Positions 43,093-53,460 are shown, numbered from the stretch's first letter. The stretch: 64,000 bases of DNA from Bartonella birtlesii IBS 325 (GCF_000273375.1 NZ_CM001557.1:1189473-1253472); one strand, 5' to 3'. Numbers and translations are program-made. The notes: generated by a model not told the origin, from the letters alone.

Positions 43093-43461
43093 TGCTAACA
43101 CCATTTGGTAAAACCTTACGAAAACTCCGTATTGATCATTCAGAACGTCTCTTAGATATGACTGAGAAACTAGATATATCTGGTAGCATTTTTATCTTCT
43201 GCAGAGATTGGTAAAAGATCTGTTCCTTTAGGACTGGAGGAAAAGATCATAGAGTTTTACGCTTTAGACCAAAAGATGGCATGTCTCTTAAGAAAAGAGG
43301 CTGATGTTTGCCTCAAGAGTTTTACAATAAAGCCTTCTAATCCGTTGAGTCGTGAAATTGTTGGCATGTTTGTTAGAAATTTACACAATCTTTCACAACA
43401 GGATTTAGCAGAATTTAAAAAATTATTAGAGAAAGTTAGCAAACAAGCACGCACTTTGTAG
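43093..43461 (+). pseudogene. XRE-like HTH regulator with frameshift
   Basis: From ATG 43093 the frame reads MLTPFGKTLRKLRIDHSERL, a typical HTH N-terminus, and stops after about 40 codons. The continuing frame gives the regulator tail: AEIGKRSVPLGLEEKIIEFY, FVRNLHNLSQQDLAEFKKLL and a final stop at 43461. A one-base change near 43190 explains the break. A more decayed copy is at 38744-39085. A hairpin terminator follows at 43468. Regulators of this type occur in several copies in Bartonella. Confidence 0.75.
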
Positions 43462-43467
43462 AAGCAT

Positions 43468-43490
43468 GTTCGAGAATCCTATTCCCGAAC
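43468..43490 (+). terminator. Hairpin after the HTH regulator
   Basis: GTTCG (43468-43472) pairs with CGAAC (43486-43490) and GAAT with ATTC inside, with one mismatch. CTTTATTT follows. It lies 7 bases after the regulator stop. Confidence 0.55.
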
Positions 43491-43562
43491 CTTTATTTAC
43501 GAATCCCGCACCTTAAAAAAACACACATAAAATCAATAAGTTACAACATGATAAAAGTGCTG

Positions 43563-43652
43563 TGGCGGAGGGGGTGGGATTCGAACCCACGGTACAGTTT
43601 CCTGCACGCCGGTTTTCAAGACCGGTGCCTTAAACCACTCGGCCACCCCTCC
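43563..43652 (-). tRNA. tRNA-Ser (anticodon TGA)
   Basis: On the minus strand a full long-variable-arm cloverleaf can be read: acceptor GGAGGGG, D arm with GGTTTAAGGC, anticodon arm CCGGT-CTTGAAA-ACCGG giving TGA (reads UCA), variable arm, T arm with TTCGAAT, and an encoded CCA at the end. It lies inside the decayed prophage region. Confidence 0.96.
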
Positions 43653-44015
43653 AAACTAACTATGCCTTTTTACAAAGTTCTTGCAAAAGGTCAATCGTTT
43701 AAATGAATTTCTAAACGTTTTTAATAAAATTTCTTGAATACCCAGTTGAGATAATTTTTTAAAATATAATTCTTTATTCTATACAATTTAGACTAAAGTA
43801 TAGTTTTTTCCTAGAAAAGCTAAATGGATGCTTATTGTAAAATTTTTGTCATAATAATTTTTGATTTCTTAGTTATAAAATTGTTGGAGAAAATTGGTAA
43901 AAAAGATGCGCTTTAGGTATATGTGAGAATCTTATTCTTTCTTTAATTTAGGTGTCTCTCATTTTAAAAAATATATAAAATATCAGTAACTTAATAGGAA
44001 TATAAAGCAATACGG

Positions 44016-44088
<73 letters not shown>

Positions 44089-44221
44089 ACAACCACGCAC
44101 CAAGTAGCACAAACTTACAAAAAGGAAAATAGAAAATTATTAGTTTTTATACATATTTTGAAAACTTTTATCATAAACGAAAAAATAATTACCTTCTTTA
44201 ATTTATAATCGACACTGGACA

Positions 44222-44580
44222 TTAAACTTCTTTGGCTGATTTCAAACATACAAGTCCTTTAGCTGTGGGTAATGGTAAATTTACAGCTTTCCAATCTTCT
44301 TTTGTGTAATAAGATGCTTCTTTAAAGTTTTTTTGATAGTCATCAAAAACCTCTCTTTCTTTATTTATTTGCATAGCAAAAATTAATATCGCTTCAGTAC
44401 CAAAAAGTGCAAAAATAACAACTGTTGTGCCATCAGAAAAACATTCCAATGGCTTTCATACGATTTGAATATGTTACATTAATAAAAGCGTATTTTCACT
44501 CAAAGTAAACAACATCAGTGAAATCAAGTCCATGTTTATCAATATTTAATACTCTTTTAGGCTCAGTCTACACTATCATC
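44222..44580 (-). pseudogene. BrnT-type toxin remnant, possibly fused to antitoxin start
   Basis: The minus strand begins EPKRVLNIDKHGLDFTDVV with the KHGxDF motif of BrnT (DUF497). It carries one stop, then NRMKAIGMF. A frameshift near 44455 leads to SDGTTVVIFALFGTEAILIF and NKEREVFDDYQKNF, the usual C-terminal KKER...Y pattern. The last part, YYTKEDWKAVNLP, resembles the start of an antitoxin of this class. The gene is clearly broken. Like the YafQ-like frame, it lies beside phage debris. Confidence 0.55.
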
Positions 44581-44638
44581 AGTTGTAAATTTGTTTGGTT
44601 ATGACGTGTTATTTCCCCATAAAGAATATCAAGCGCAT

Positions 44639-44790
44639 GCTTAATAAAGTGATTTTAATTAGTTATCTAGGTGCTGATCCAGAAAGCAAAACTATGCTTT
44701 CTGGGGGTGAGGTGGTTAATTTTTGCATGGCAATATCCGAAAGCTATACAGATAAGGCAACAAATAAGAAGATAGACAAAACAGAATAGC
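44639..44790 (+). pseudogene. Truncated single-stranded DNA-binding protein, phage-like
   Basis: The frame reads MLNKVILISYLGADPESKTM and NFCMAISESYTDKATNK, then DKTE followed by TAG. In intact SSBs the next residues are WHNI, so a Trp codon became a stop. After it the OB fold is lost. It is not the copy adjacent to uvrA; it is more divergent and probably came with the prophage. Confidence 0.8.
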
Positions 44791-45029
44791 ATTCCTTTTT
44801 AAACAGAAAGCGATGTTGTGAAAAAAACAAAAAGAGGGATAAAGAACTCATCGATGTTTTTTAGGATTGTTCTGGTCTGCACAATATTGCTTTCATAAAA
44901 GGTTGTATCCAGTGCGGTGAAAGAGTCAATGGACAGTATCTTACTGGCATACGTTCAAAGAAGATACTCCTAGTCGTGGCACCAGTACCAGTTGATTTAC
45001 CGCTCAATTCCCTTTTGTGAATATGCTAT

Positions 45030-45880
45030 CATTTGTGCGTACCAAAAAGCGCCGAACCTTCCCTTTCCGAAATCCTCAAACTCTATTTTGCCTTAGCTTT
45101 TAAAAGAGGGGTGCTTGATGCAATAACCTTACGCGATAAGAGTTTCTAAACATAGTGGCGCAATTCACCAAGCAAGCAACGCTTTTCAACAACCTGATCG
45201 GGTGGGACAGACGTCGCGATTCTTTCTCCCTTAAGACAGTGCAAATGCAGGGCAGGATAGTTAATCTCAGATGTTAGAGCGTGAATATACCGCCCCAATA
45301 CCTTTAGTTTACATCCAATAGATACTTCACATTGTTACTATATTCGCATTTGAATTCAACCATAACTAGCCCGATAAATCCTGATCGACGAATGAGAATC
45401 GCTGCAATCTCTTCAAGCTTTTGGTCGTTCTGTATTATTCTAGCTGTACTTGTACTTCTTAATATCGAGATTTTTCGTAGCCGCCTACGTTGGCTTATAG
45501 CATATACTTCGCCATCCAAAATTAATAGCCCAACTCCGACTCTAATCCCTAGACCATATGTTGCGCTATTAATTGCTGATTACTTAACGATTTCTCGATC
45601 TGTTGATATTTAAACTTTAGATCACCAACGTCGCGTACCTTGATTTTATTTCTACCTCTTTCACCAAAACGCGGTTTGATGATCACATCTTTTATGCAGA
45701 GCTTAGCAAATCTGCAACATCTTGGCACTTTTCCTACTAATATTGTTGCGGGATAACCAGCGGGAAACTCTTGCGAATCTTGATAAAGTTTCCATTTGTC
45801 ATGTAATCTTAGTAGTGATTGAAGTGGCGGCGCTGCTGTTTTGTACGACGCTGCATTAAATCTCTGCAATACTGAGAGGT
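45030..45880 (-). pseudogene. Decayed ATP-grasp gene
   Basis: On the minus strand the frames join into an ATP-grasp enzyme: LHDKWKLYQDSQEFP, then IIKPRFGERGRNKIKV (ATP-binding loop), QQLIAQHMV, and after one shift LILDGEVYAISQRRRLRK, GFIGLVMVEFKCEY, LLDVN then stop then RYWGG (normally NPRYWGS), and NYPALHLHCLKGERIATS. The N-terminal part before DKW is missing. It is a different branch from the intact ATP-grasp gene at 16.7 kb, closer to carbamoyl-phosphate-synthase-like proteins. Its base composition is visibly less A/T-rich than the surroundings. Confidence 0.75.
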
Positions 45881-46527
45881 ATTGTTTTTAAATATACGTA
45901 TGAATTCGCAACACAATGAAGGTCTATTTTGTATTTCGTGAGAGCGTGCATTCATTTATAAAATAGAATAAACAAAATCGTAATATAATAACTCTTCCTA
46001 TATATTTTAATACGTTTGTATAAATTCAATATTTTTTTTATATTCATATTTTTTGTTATATAAAAATAGTATTCTATGCAAACAAAAAATGTATAAGTTA
46101 TTTAAATAAATAATGTATATTATAAAAAATTATTAATAGAATAGTTTAGAAAAATTTATAATAAATTTATAAATAATAATTTAATAAATATGTTATTTAT
46201 TACAATAACAGAAAAAATATTAAAAATGTTTATACAATAACATATATTGCAATCGTTTTTTAGTGTTACATTATAATAAAAAACATTATCTTTTATCCAT
46301 AAATTTTATAGATAAAAGAAGAATCATCCCATTTAATTTTTTATCTTCTTTAAATTATGATTAGTAGACAAAAATTTCTCTTTTAGCCTATAAATTAAAA
46401 AATAATGATTTCGTAAAAGCATTGTAAGCTTTATATTTCACTTTCAAATATCGCACATTTATCTTTAATTGTGCATATTATTTAATACCAATCATAACAA
46501 TAGTGGGCATAAAAGTGAGCATAAACA
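45881..46527. other. Extremely AT-rich spacer before the cystine symporter
   Basis: The stretch 45960-46260 is almost pure A/T with no usable reading frame. A hairpin, CTTTTATC (46290-46297) with GATAAAAG (46311-46318), stands in it. The region presumably contains the promoter for the symporter gene, but no clear boxes can be picked out. Confidence 0.5.
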
Positions 46528-47883
46528 ATGACATTTAATTTCTTCATTAATTTATTTCTATTTGTTATTTTTTTGTTATGGCTTGTCCAAAGTAAGAGAA
46601 TGAAATGGAGCCTCTCATTGCGTGTTATGCTAGGACTTATCCTTGGCTTGATTTTTGGAAGTATTTTACAAGTTATTTATGGAGAAGGTGAGGCCACTTT
46701 GTTGAAATCCGTTGAATGGTTTAACATTGTTGGTAATGGCTATATTTTATTACTACAAATGATTGTTATGCCATTGGTTTTTGTCTCTATAGTCTCAGCG
46801 GTTGCTCATTTGCATTCTATTTATGCTGTTGGTAAAATGAGTATAATGACAATTTCAATATTGCTTTTTACAACTGCTCTTTCAGCGTTGGTTGGTGTTT
46901 TGGTCGTTAATGTTTTTGAATTAACGGCAAATGGTTTGGTACATGAAGGACAAAATGTTTCTGTTGTTCTCGGGGATCGTATTTCTCAACTTGGTGATAT
47001 GAGCGTCCCAAAAATGATTTTGTCTTTGATTCCTAAAAATCCCTTTGCTGAGTTAACCGGAGCCAAGCGTACATCAATCATCAGTGTTGTTATTTTTGCA
47101 TCTTTTTTAGGAGCTGCAGTTCTTGTCTTAAAGAAAGATGATCCAGAAAAAGGCGAAAAAGCACTTTTATTTATTCAAGTGGCACAATCTTGGATTATGC
47201 GGTTAGTTCGTATTGTGATTGCTTTAACTCCTTATGGTATTTATGCACTTATGACAAAAGTAGGAGCAACCTCGCATGTTACAGATATTTTAAATTTATT
47301 GGTTTTTATCATCGCTTCCTATGTTGGAATTATCCTTATGTTTGTAATTCATGGCGTGTTGCTCGGTATATCAGGAATTAATCCCTTCCGTTTTTTCAAA
47401 AAGGTGTTGCCGGTTTTAACATTTGCTTTTAGCAGTCGTTCAAGTGCTGCAAGTATTCCTTTGAATATTGAAGCACAAACACAATGGATCGGTATACCAC
47501 AATCTATTGCGAGTTTTGCAGCCTCTTTTGGAGCAACAATTGGACAAAATGGTTGTGCAGGCCTTTATCCAGCAATGCTTGCAGCTATGATAGCACCAAC
47601 CGTAGGGATTAATTCTCTTGATCCTATGTGGATTGCTACTCTTGTTGGTGTTGTAACATTGAGTTCTATTGGTGTCGCTGGTGTCGGTGGTGGTGCTATT
47701 TTTGCGGCATTAATAGTATTACCCATTATGGGGCTTCCAGTTTCTTTGGTCGCTGTACTTATGTCTATTGAACCGCTCATTGATATGGGGCGTACAGCCT
47801 TAAATGTAAGTGATTCAATGTTAGCTGGAACCATAACCAGTCAGATATTACGAACAACCGATAAAAGTATTTTTGAAAAATAA
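46528..47883 (+). CDS. tcyP: Sodium/proton symporter, TcyP/YdjN-like cystine importer
   Basis: Inner-membrane transporter of the DAACS family, 451 aa with eight to ten helices. The signature [20 protein letters not shown], the repeat [20 protein letters not shown] and the final [12 protein letters not shown] are typical of the cystine branch (TcyP/YdjN) rather than of glutamate or C4-dicarboxylate carriers (DctA has a different serine-rich loop). ATG 46528 begins [18 protein letters not shown], a hydrophobic first helix. Cystine uptake fits a glutathione-using cell. The assignment is by motif, not by experiment. Confidence 0.85.
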   Translation: MTFNFFINLFLFVIFLLWLVQSKRMKWSLSLRVMLGLILGLIFGSILQVIYGEGEATLLKSVEWFNIVGNGYILLLQMIVMPLVFVSIVSAVAHLHSIYAVGKMSIMTISILLFTTALSALVGVLVVNVFELTANGLVHEGQNVSVVLGDRISQLGDMSVPKMILSLIPKNPFAELTGAKRTSIISVVIFASFLGAAVLVLKKDDPEKGEKALLFIQVAQSWIMRLVRIVIALTPYGIYALMTKVGATSHVTDILNLLVFIIASYVGIILMFVIHGVLLGISGINPFRFFKKVLPVLTFAFSSRSSAASIPLNIEAQTQWIGIPQSIASFAASFGATIGQNGCAGLYPAMLAAMIAPTVGINSLDPMWIATLVGVVTLSSIGVAGVGGGAIFAALIVLPIMGLPVSLVAVLMSIEPLIDMGRTALNVSDSMLAGTITSQILRTTDKSIFEK

Positions 47884-47894
47884 TTTTTATGAAA

Positions 47895-48773
47895 CTATAT
47901 TGTTTTCGACTGTAGAACCTTTATAAGGGATATTTGTGCTGATCCTGGTTGTATGGGTTTTTGCTGATTTGGGTGAGGAGCCCAACCAGAGAGCCAAATG
48001 AAAGAAAAATGTGCGCGAATACGGCCATCGGGATCGCTAAATCGTTGTGCGTAGATTTCAGCAGCACGAAGAAAAAATCGCTTAGATACAGGGCGTCGTG
48101 AGCGATTGATAAGCGCATTTTGCATGCCCATAGCTTTAAGATCGTGCATGAGATCAAACATTGTATTGTAGCGTATTGTGATATCTTCAATATCTGCTAC
48201 AGGGAAAGCAAAACCAACACGTTGTAAAAGAATCCCTGCATCGCGAATATCGACAAAAGGATAGATCCTAGGGCTTGCCCCACCATAGATCTCAATTTCA
48301 GCTTGTAGGAGACATTCACGTAACTCTGTGAGTGTACCAGCTCCTGCCATAACAGCTAGAAATAAGCCATCTGGTTTAAGGATATTTTTTATTTGACTAA
48401 GAACGCCAGGGGTATCATTGGTCAACTGCAACGAGAGAAGTGAAACAATAAGATCACAATAATTTTGAGGAAAATCAAGAAATTCTCGAGAACGTAAATG
48501 AAATTTTTTATCATGACTTTGATAAAGCATATCAGTTTCAACACGTTCTATGGAATAAACTTTTCTAGATTTTAGGAGAGCTTGTGTAGCAAGATCTGTA
48601 TGGCTGTGTAAATCCAGAGCTAATGTAAAGAGACGATCAACAGTATTGAGGCGCTTATAGAGATCTTCAGCCATGTGAGATAATAAAAAGTCATAACCTT
48701 CTTTTGCTTTTTTGAAAGCACGTTTACGGAATTGTTCAATGCGGTTGTGATCAAAAATGAAAAGATGCGACAT
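47895..48773 (-). CDS. SAM-dependent methyltransferase, BioC/NDUFAF5-like
   Basis: A 292-aa class I methyltransferase with an unusual, partly lost glycine motif: the first strand reads LALDLHSHTDLATQALL instead of the usual GxGxG. The later segments are normal (YCDLIVSLLSLQLTNDTPGV, then LKPDGLFLAVMAGAGTLTEL, matching the BioC/NDUFAF5 FAGPNTLxELR-like loop). The family in alphaproteobacteria is often annotated as a putative methyltransferase near comF, as here. NDUFAF5 hydroxylates complex I in mitochondria; a similar role is conjecture. It is divergent from comF. Confidence 0.8.
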   Translation of the reverse strand: MSHLFIFDHNRIEQFRKRAFKKAKEGYDFLLSHMAEDLYKRLNTVDRLFTLALDLHSHTDLATQALLKSRKVYSIERVETDMLYQSHDKKFHLRSREFLDFPQNYCDLIVSLLSLQLTNDTPGVLSQIKNILKPDGLFLAVMAGAGTLTELRECLLQAEIEIYGGASPRIYPFVDIRDAGILLQRVGFAFPVADIEDITIRYNTMFDLMHDLKAMGMQNALINRSRRPVSKRFFLRAAEIYAQRFSDPDGRIRAHFSFIWLSGWAPHPNQQKPIQPGSAQISLIKVLQSKTI

Positions 48774-48953
48774 ATTATTAAAATCTCTCGATTTGTACTG
48801 CTTATATTTTAAGAAAGTTCATTTTTGCGTAAGCTCTGTCAAGTTTATGATGTAAAAAAAATAAATTTATAAGAAGTAAGAGTTTTTAAAGGAATTAAAG
48901 TTAGAGAATATAAAAGGATTTTTTGTACAGGAAAACTATAAAAGCCGGAATTC

Positions 48954-49742
48954 ATGATGTTATCTTTACAAGAAGTGGCTTTAAATGGCGGGAATATATT
49001 AAATAAGTTCATTGAGCGCTTGCTAGCAATTTTATATCCGCCGATGTGTCCTGGATGTAAGCAAAGAGTTTCTGCCTGCGGTACGATTTGTTCTGAATGT
49101 TGGAAAGGCCTTCAATTTATTACAAAACCTTATTGTCCTGTTATGGGAACCCCTTTTGTTTGTGATATGGGAGATGGTTTTCTCAGTGGTGAAGCTCTTA
49201 CAAATTCTTATCCTTTTTCACGTGTTCGCTCAGCTATTGTTCATAAAGGGGTGGCACAAACTCTCGTAACACGGTTGAAATATAGTGATCATATAGAATT
49301 GGCATCTTTTATGGCAAATTGGATGATATCGGCTGGACGCGAAATTATTGATGATTGTGATGTTATTATTTCCGTTCCTTTGCATTTTCGTCGTTTTTTG
49401 AAGAGGCGTTACAATCAATCTGCGGAACTTGCTCGTTATGTTGCAGAAGCGCAGAAAAAAATTTTTAAACCTGGTTGGCTTGTGCGTTGCCGACATACGC
49501 GTCCGCAGGTGAATTTATCTGCTAAGGAGCGAAAACTGAATGTCACAAATGCCTTTGAAGTACCATATAAAATTAAAAAATATCTAAAGGGACGTTCTAT
49601 TTTATTAATCGATGATGTTTTCACAACTGGTGCGACAGTTACAGCAGCGGCTGCGACATTAAAACGTGCAGGGGCACGCCAAGTTGATGTATTAACATTT
49701 TCTCGTGTATTAAAAGAGGCTTCTACATTTCCTGTTTCGTGA
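48954..49742 (+). CDS. comF: ComF-family phosphoribosyltransferase-like protein
   Basis: A 262-aa protein with an N-terminal zinc-ribbon (CPGC at about residue 30, then CSEC) followed by a double-zinc region with conserved Cys (YCPVMGTPF). A PRTase domain carries the PRPP loop LLIDDVFTTGATVTAAAATL near the C-terminus. In naturally competent bacteria ComF aids DNA uptake; in other bacteria the role is unknown. The start is ATG 48954 (an ATG repeat, MMLSLQ). It lies 48 bases upstream of grxC, the usual rhizobial order methyltransferase-comF-grxC-ubiG region. Confidence 0.9.
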   Translation: MMLSLQEVALNGGNILNKFIERLLAILYPPMCPGCKQRVSACGTICSECWKGLQFITKPYCPVMGTPFVCDMGDGFLSGEALTNSYPFSRVRSAIVHKGVAQTLVTRLKYSDHIELASFMANWMISAGREIIDDCDVIISVPLHFRRFLKRRYNQSAELARYVAEAQKKIFKPGWLVRCRHTRPQVNLSAKERKLNVTNAFEVPYKIKKYLKGRSILLIDDVFTTGATVTAAAATLKRAGARQVDVLTFSRVLKEASTFPVS

Positions 49743-49790
49743 GAGAAGCTTAGAGTAGGAATTATTTTGAAAATATTGGAGAATAATACA

Positions 49791-50054
49791 ATGAAAAAGA
49801 TCATAATTTATACACGTCCTAATTGTCCCTATTGCACGAAAGCGCGTGTTTTACTTGATAAAAAAGGGGTAAAATATACAGATATTGATGCATCAACTTC
49901 TCTTCGCCAAGAAATGGTGCAGCGAGCAAATGGGCGTAATACATTTCCACAAATTTTTATAGGCGATTATCATGTTGGTGGTTGCGATGATCTGTATGCC
50001 TTAGAAGATGAGGGGAAGCTTAATTCTTTATTGCAAGATATAAAAAAATTATAG
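49791..50054 (+). CDS. grxC: Glutaredoxin 3
   Basis: Small glutathione-dependent thiol reductase. From ATG 49791 it is 87 aa with the CPYC active site at 11-14 (IYTRPNCPYCTKA), the cis-Pro motif TFPQIFIG, and the glutathione-binding GGCDDLYAL. A GGAG ribosome site lies 9 bases ahead of this ATG; an in-frame start at 49767 is less likely. It follows comF by 48 bases on the same strand and may be co-transcribed with it. It converges with ubiG. Confidence 0.95.
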   Translation: MKKIIIYTRPNCPYCTKARVLLDKKGVKYTDIDASTSLRQEMVQRANGRNTFPQIFIGDYHVGGCDDLYALEDEGKLNSLLQDIKKL

Positions 50055-50061
50055 AATGTGT

Positions 50062-50808
50062 TTATCGCATGTTTTTTGCAAGAAGAAGATAGTTAACGCT
50101 CATATCTTTTGAACGATTCCAGCTGTCATTTAATGGATTATAAGTTATGCCAATCTCGTCAATGACAGTGAGAGTATTTTGGAATAAAAGGTTTTTAAGT
50201 TCCTGAGGTTTTAGGAACTTTTTATAATCATGGGTTCCTTTTGGAAGCCAACGTAGGATGTATTCAGCACCTATAATAGCAAGCCCCCATGATTTCCATG
50301 TGCGGTTGAGGGTCGAGACAAACATTAGTCCTTGTGGTTTAAGCATTTTTGCTGTGGTTTTTATAAAGAGATTAACATCAGCTACATGTTCAACAACTTC
50401 CATATTAAGAATAATATCAAATTGTTCCCCGTTATTGGCAAGTTCTTCTGCAGTTGTGACACGGTAATCGATTGAAAGGTTATTTTGTGCTGCATGGATT
50501 TTTGCGACTTCAATATTTGTGTATGCCGCATCAGCTCCCACAATCGTAGCACCAAGGCGTGCCATTGGTTCACATAACAGGCCACCTCCACAACCAATAT
50601 CAAGAATTCTAAGATTTTCGAAGGGCATAAGTGAAACAAGATCACGATTAAATTCTGAACAGATTTTTTCTCTAATATAAGCAAGACGTGTTGGATTGAA
50701 TTGATGAAGGGGGCGAAATTTTCCTTGTGGATTCCACCATTCGGCAGCGATACGTGAAAAATGATCAATTTCATTTTGATCAATGGTGGTACGTTTTTCA
50801 TTTATCAT
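50062..50808 (-). CDS. ubiG: Ubiquinone biosynthesis O-methyltransferase UbiG
   Basis: Performs the two O-methylations of ubiquinone biosynthesis, using S-adenosylmethionine. The glycine motif [15 protein letters not shown] is intact, followed by VGADA and VEHV ([11 protein letters not shown]). The 248-aa length and N-terminal [17 protein letters not shown] are diagnostic of UbiG. The start is ATG 50808 with a GGAGAG ribosome site. It is divergent from lysC with about 180 bases between them. Bartonella uses ubiquinone for aerobic respiration, in keeping with the ATP synthase genes at the end of the window. Confidence 0.95.
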   Translation of the reverse strand: MINEKRTTIDQNEIDHFSRIAAEWWNPQGKFRPLHQFNPTRLAYIREKICSEFNRDLVSLMPFENLRILDIGCGGGLLCEPMARLGATIVGADAAYTNIEVAKIHAAQNNLSIDYRVTTAEELANNGEQFDIILNMEVVEHVADVNLFIKTTAKMLKPQGLMFVSTLNRTWKSWGLAIIGAEYILRWLPKGTHDYKKFLKPQELKNLLFQNTLTVIDEIGITYNPLNDSWNRSKDMSVNYLLLAKNMR

Positions 50809-50996
50809 ATCGCTCTCCTTGTAATTTTAAGTGCTCAAGTCAAGTGGATTTTATCTTAAAGTCAAGAGAAATTAATATAAATATAGCTAAACTTGCACAA
50901 ATGATAGATATTCTGTATGTGGATAGGTGGTTTATTGATACGATAGTGGGATCCTATTCCCATTGATAAGAAATATAAAAGTTAAGAGTATTGTTG

Positions 50997-52253
50997 ATGG
51001 CGCGCATTGTCATGAAATTTGGCGGAACATCTGTAGCAAACATTGAATGTATCCATAATGTTGCGCGGCATGTTAAAAGAGAAGTGGATGCAGGTCATGA
51101 TGTTGCCGTTGTAGTATCTGCGATGGCTGGTAAAACCAATGAGTTAGTTCAGTGGACATGTGATGCTTCACCAATACATAAAGATGCTTACGAATATGAT
51201 GTGATAGTTGCTTCTGGTGAGCAGGTAACAGCAGGGTTGTTGGCTCTTACACTTCAAGCTATGGGGGTGAATGCACGTTCATGGCTTGGTTGGCAGATTC
51301 CTATTAATACGGATAATGCACATAGTCATGCGCGTATTACAAATATTGATGGATCATTTTTGATACAACGCTTTCAAGAAGGCCAGGTTGCAGTTATTGC
51401 TGGCTTTCAAGGGGTAGCTCCAGATAATCGGATTTCTACTTTAGGGCGTGGTGGATCAGATACAACAGCTGTTGCAATTGCGGCAGCTGTACAAGCTGAT
51501 CGCTGTGATATTTATACAGATGTGGATGGTGTTTATACAACTGATCCACGCATAGAGCCTAAGGCACGCCGTTTACCAAAAGTTGCTTTTGAAGAAATGC
51601 TGGAAATGGCTTCTCTTGGAGCAAAAGTTTTACAGGTTCGTTCTGTTGAATTGGCTATGGTTCATAAAGTCCGTACCTTTGTGCGTTCAAGTTTTGAAGA
51701 TCCCAATGCATTAAGTATGGGGGATCCAATGAACTCTTCTGGAACACTTATTTGCGATGAGGATGAAATTGTGGAACAACAGAATGTTACTGGTATTGCT
51801 TTTGCTAAGGATGAAGCACAGATTTCGTTGCGTCGGCTTGCAGATCGTCCTGGGATTTCTGCAGCTATCTTTGGCCCTTTGGCTGAAGAGCGCATTAATG
51901 TTGATATGATTGTGCAAAATACTTCTGAAGATGGTTCAAAAACTGATATGACTTTTACTGTTCCGTCGGCAGATATCCATAAAGCCGTTTCACTGCTTGA
52001 GAAGAATCATAAAGAGATTGGATTTGATGTTATCCAATTTGAAAGCGATCTTGCCAAAATATCTGTTATTGGCATTGGAATGCGCAGCCATGCAGGTGTT
52101 GCTGCTACGGCTTTTAAGGCTTTGGCTGAAAAAGGTATTAATATTCAAGCAATCACGACTTCCGAGATTAAGATTTCTGTTTTGATTGATAGTGCTTATA
52201 CTGAACTTGCGGTTAGAACATTACATGCTGTTTATGGATTGGATAAAAATTAA
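50997..52253 (+). CDS. lysC: Aspartate kinase
   Basis: Phosphorylates aspartate, first step toward lysine, methionine, threonine and diaminopimelate. The kinase domain has MKFGGTSVAN (6-15), the nucleotide-site loop GRGGSDTTAVAIAAA and DIYTDVDGVYTTDPR. Two ACT domains for feedback control follow (near 265-340 and 345-418), with VGVAATAFKAL-type KISVIGIGMRSHAGVAAT and IQAITTSEIKISVLI. I start at ATG 50997 behind AAGAG; a TTG at 50991 is in frame. Length is 418 aa. It heads no obvious operon; a spacer follows. Confidence 0.95.
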   Translation: MARIVMKFGGTSVANIECIHNVARHVKREVDAGHDVAVVVSAMAGKTNELVQWTCDASPIHKDAYEYDVIVASGEQVTAGLLALTLQAMGVNARSWLGWQIPINTDNAHSHARITNIDGSFLIQRFQEGQVAVIAGFQGVAPDNRISTLGRGGSDTTAVAIAAAVQADRCDIYTDVDGVYTTDPRIEPKARRLPKVAFEEMLEMASLGAKVLQVRSVELAMVHKVRTFVRSSFEDPNALSMGDPMNSSGTLICDEDEIVEQQNVTGIAFAKDEAQISLRRLADRPGISAAIFGPLAEERINVDMIVQNTSEDGSKTDMTFTVPSADIHKAVSLLEKNHKEIGFDVIQFESDLAKISVIGIGMRSHAGVAATAFKALAEKGINIQAITTSEIKISVLIDSAYTELAVRTLHAVYGLDKN

Positions 52254-52837
52254 GTATTTTTTAATTCTCAATTTCAAGAACATAAAGTTTTAATATGTAT
52301 GAATAATTTACTTTATAAGCATAATTTATACGTTCAGTTTAAATAAGATTCATTGATTCGGTTAAATTCTCTCATTTAAATTTTCTTATAATGAAGAAAA
52401 AAACTGTTTGCTTGCGTATTATAAGCAAGATTGGCATAGGGATAAAAACTATTTCGGAGACAATACAAAATATTTCTTATAAAGCATTCAGATATAAGAT
52501 AAAGGGAAAGGAAAATTGTTTGTAAGTAAGTGTCTGGGAGAGAAGAAGAATGCATCTTTGTATGTTCTGAAAGGAGAATTATACTTCAGAAAAAACATCA
52601 TAGAGCTTATAGAATTTGCTTTTTAGTTGGTTAAAAATTAAAAATGTTATCCTAGCAGTAAATAATTTATAAAAATTTCAAGCTTTTATGTTGAAAGGGA
52701 GATGCTCTTAATATCTACCTGTGATGCCAAGAGATAAAATGATCTATCTGCACACAAGAAAATTTTAGATGCAAAATGACGTAAATTATGGATGGAGAAA
52801 GAAATGTATCTTAATATGGAAAACCAATTAACCCATT
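52254..52837. other. Spacer after lysC without a supported gene
   Basis: AT-rich, no family match. A small hairpin, CTTGC...GCAAG near 52420, may end the lysC transcript. Decayed coding DNA becomes readable only from about 52838. Confidence 0.45.
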
Positions 52838-53205
52838 GCTTTTAGCGCTCTTAGCAGCAACAAATAGATGAAAGCATACGCTTGAAATTATCAAAACGTC
52901 TTTAATTTCACTAAAAAATTTATTAATCAGTAATGGATATGTTTATTCTAGTTTTGCTTATTTCTATGCTCGAGGATTTTCTCTTAAGAGTATGATTAAA
53001 TCAATCTATTCCAAGGCCTTATATCATATTTTATCTTCATTTGCCGTTTGCTGCTATTATTGAAAGATTGCAAAAAAGGAATGATTTAACTTTTTTATCA
53101 GAAATAGATGAATGATTTATTGTTATCGATGGAATCTCTTCGGTTTCCTTAATCCATAATAAAACACGATACTATATAGATAAGTTTTGTTTTAATGAGA
53201 AATAA
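52838..53205 (+). pseudogene. dTMP-kinase-like remnant
   Basis: The frame reads LALLAATNR, stop, KHTLEIIKTSLISL, LLISNGYVYSSFAYFYARGF, SLKSMIK, then after one shift NQSIPRPYIIFYLHLPFAAI and IERLQKRNDL. The pattern matches thymidylate kinases (LLFAADR...H, xxDRYxxSSLAYQ, PDLxxYLDxP, ERxxKR). The N-terminal P-loop is missing, and there are two stops plus a shift. It ends at a stop at 53205. A whole tmk gene is presumably elsewhere. This may be a lost duplicate or a transferred copy. Confidence 0.6.
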
Positions 53206-53460
53206 AATATATCCATTTATGTTAAATAGCCTAATATTTAAATTAGACGACTGGTGATCATTAAACCGCAACATACTTTTTTTGAAATTTGATATTTTGA
53301 CTTCTGATAAATGAAACAACAAAAGAAAATTCTTAATGTTTTATGAGAATCTTTAAATCGTTCATTTAACTAAAAAAATATAAGCTAAGAATATCTTAGC
53401 AAGCAAATATACTCATTTCAAGGATTGTAGGTAAAATCTTGGTTATGCTAAAAGATCAGT
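53206..53460. other. Short spacer between the tmk-like remnant and nhaA
   Basis: A/T-rich, no coding signal or clear terminator. Confidence 0.5.

Noticed and set aside
44870..45250. Plus-strand frame reading LSEILKLYFALAFKRG as a phage gene
   Set aside because: It lies opposite the decayed ATP-grasp gene, whose minus-strand text reads better; it is a shadow.
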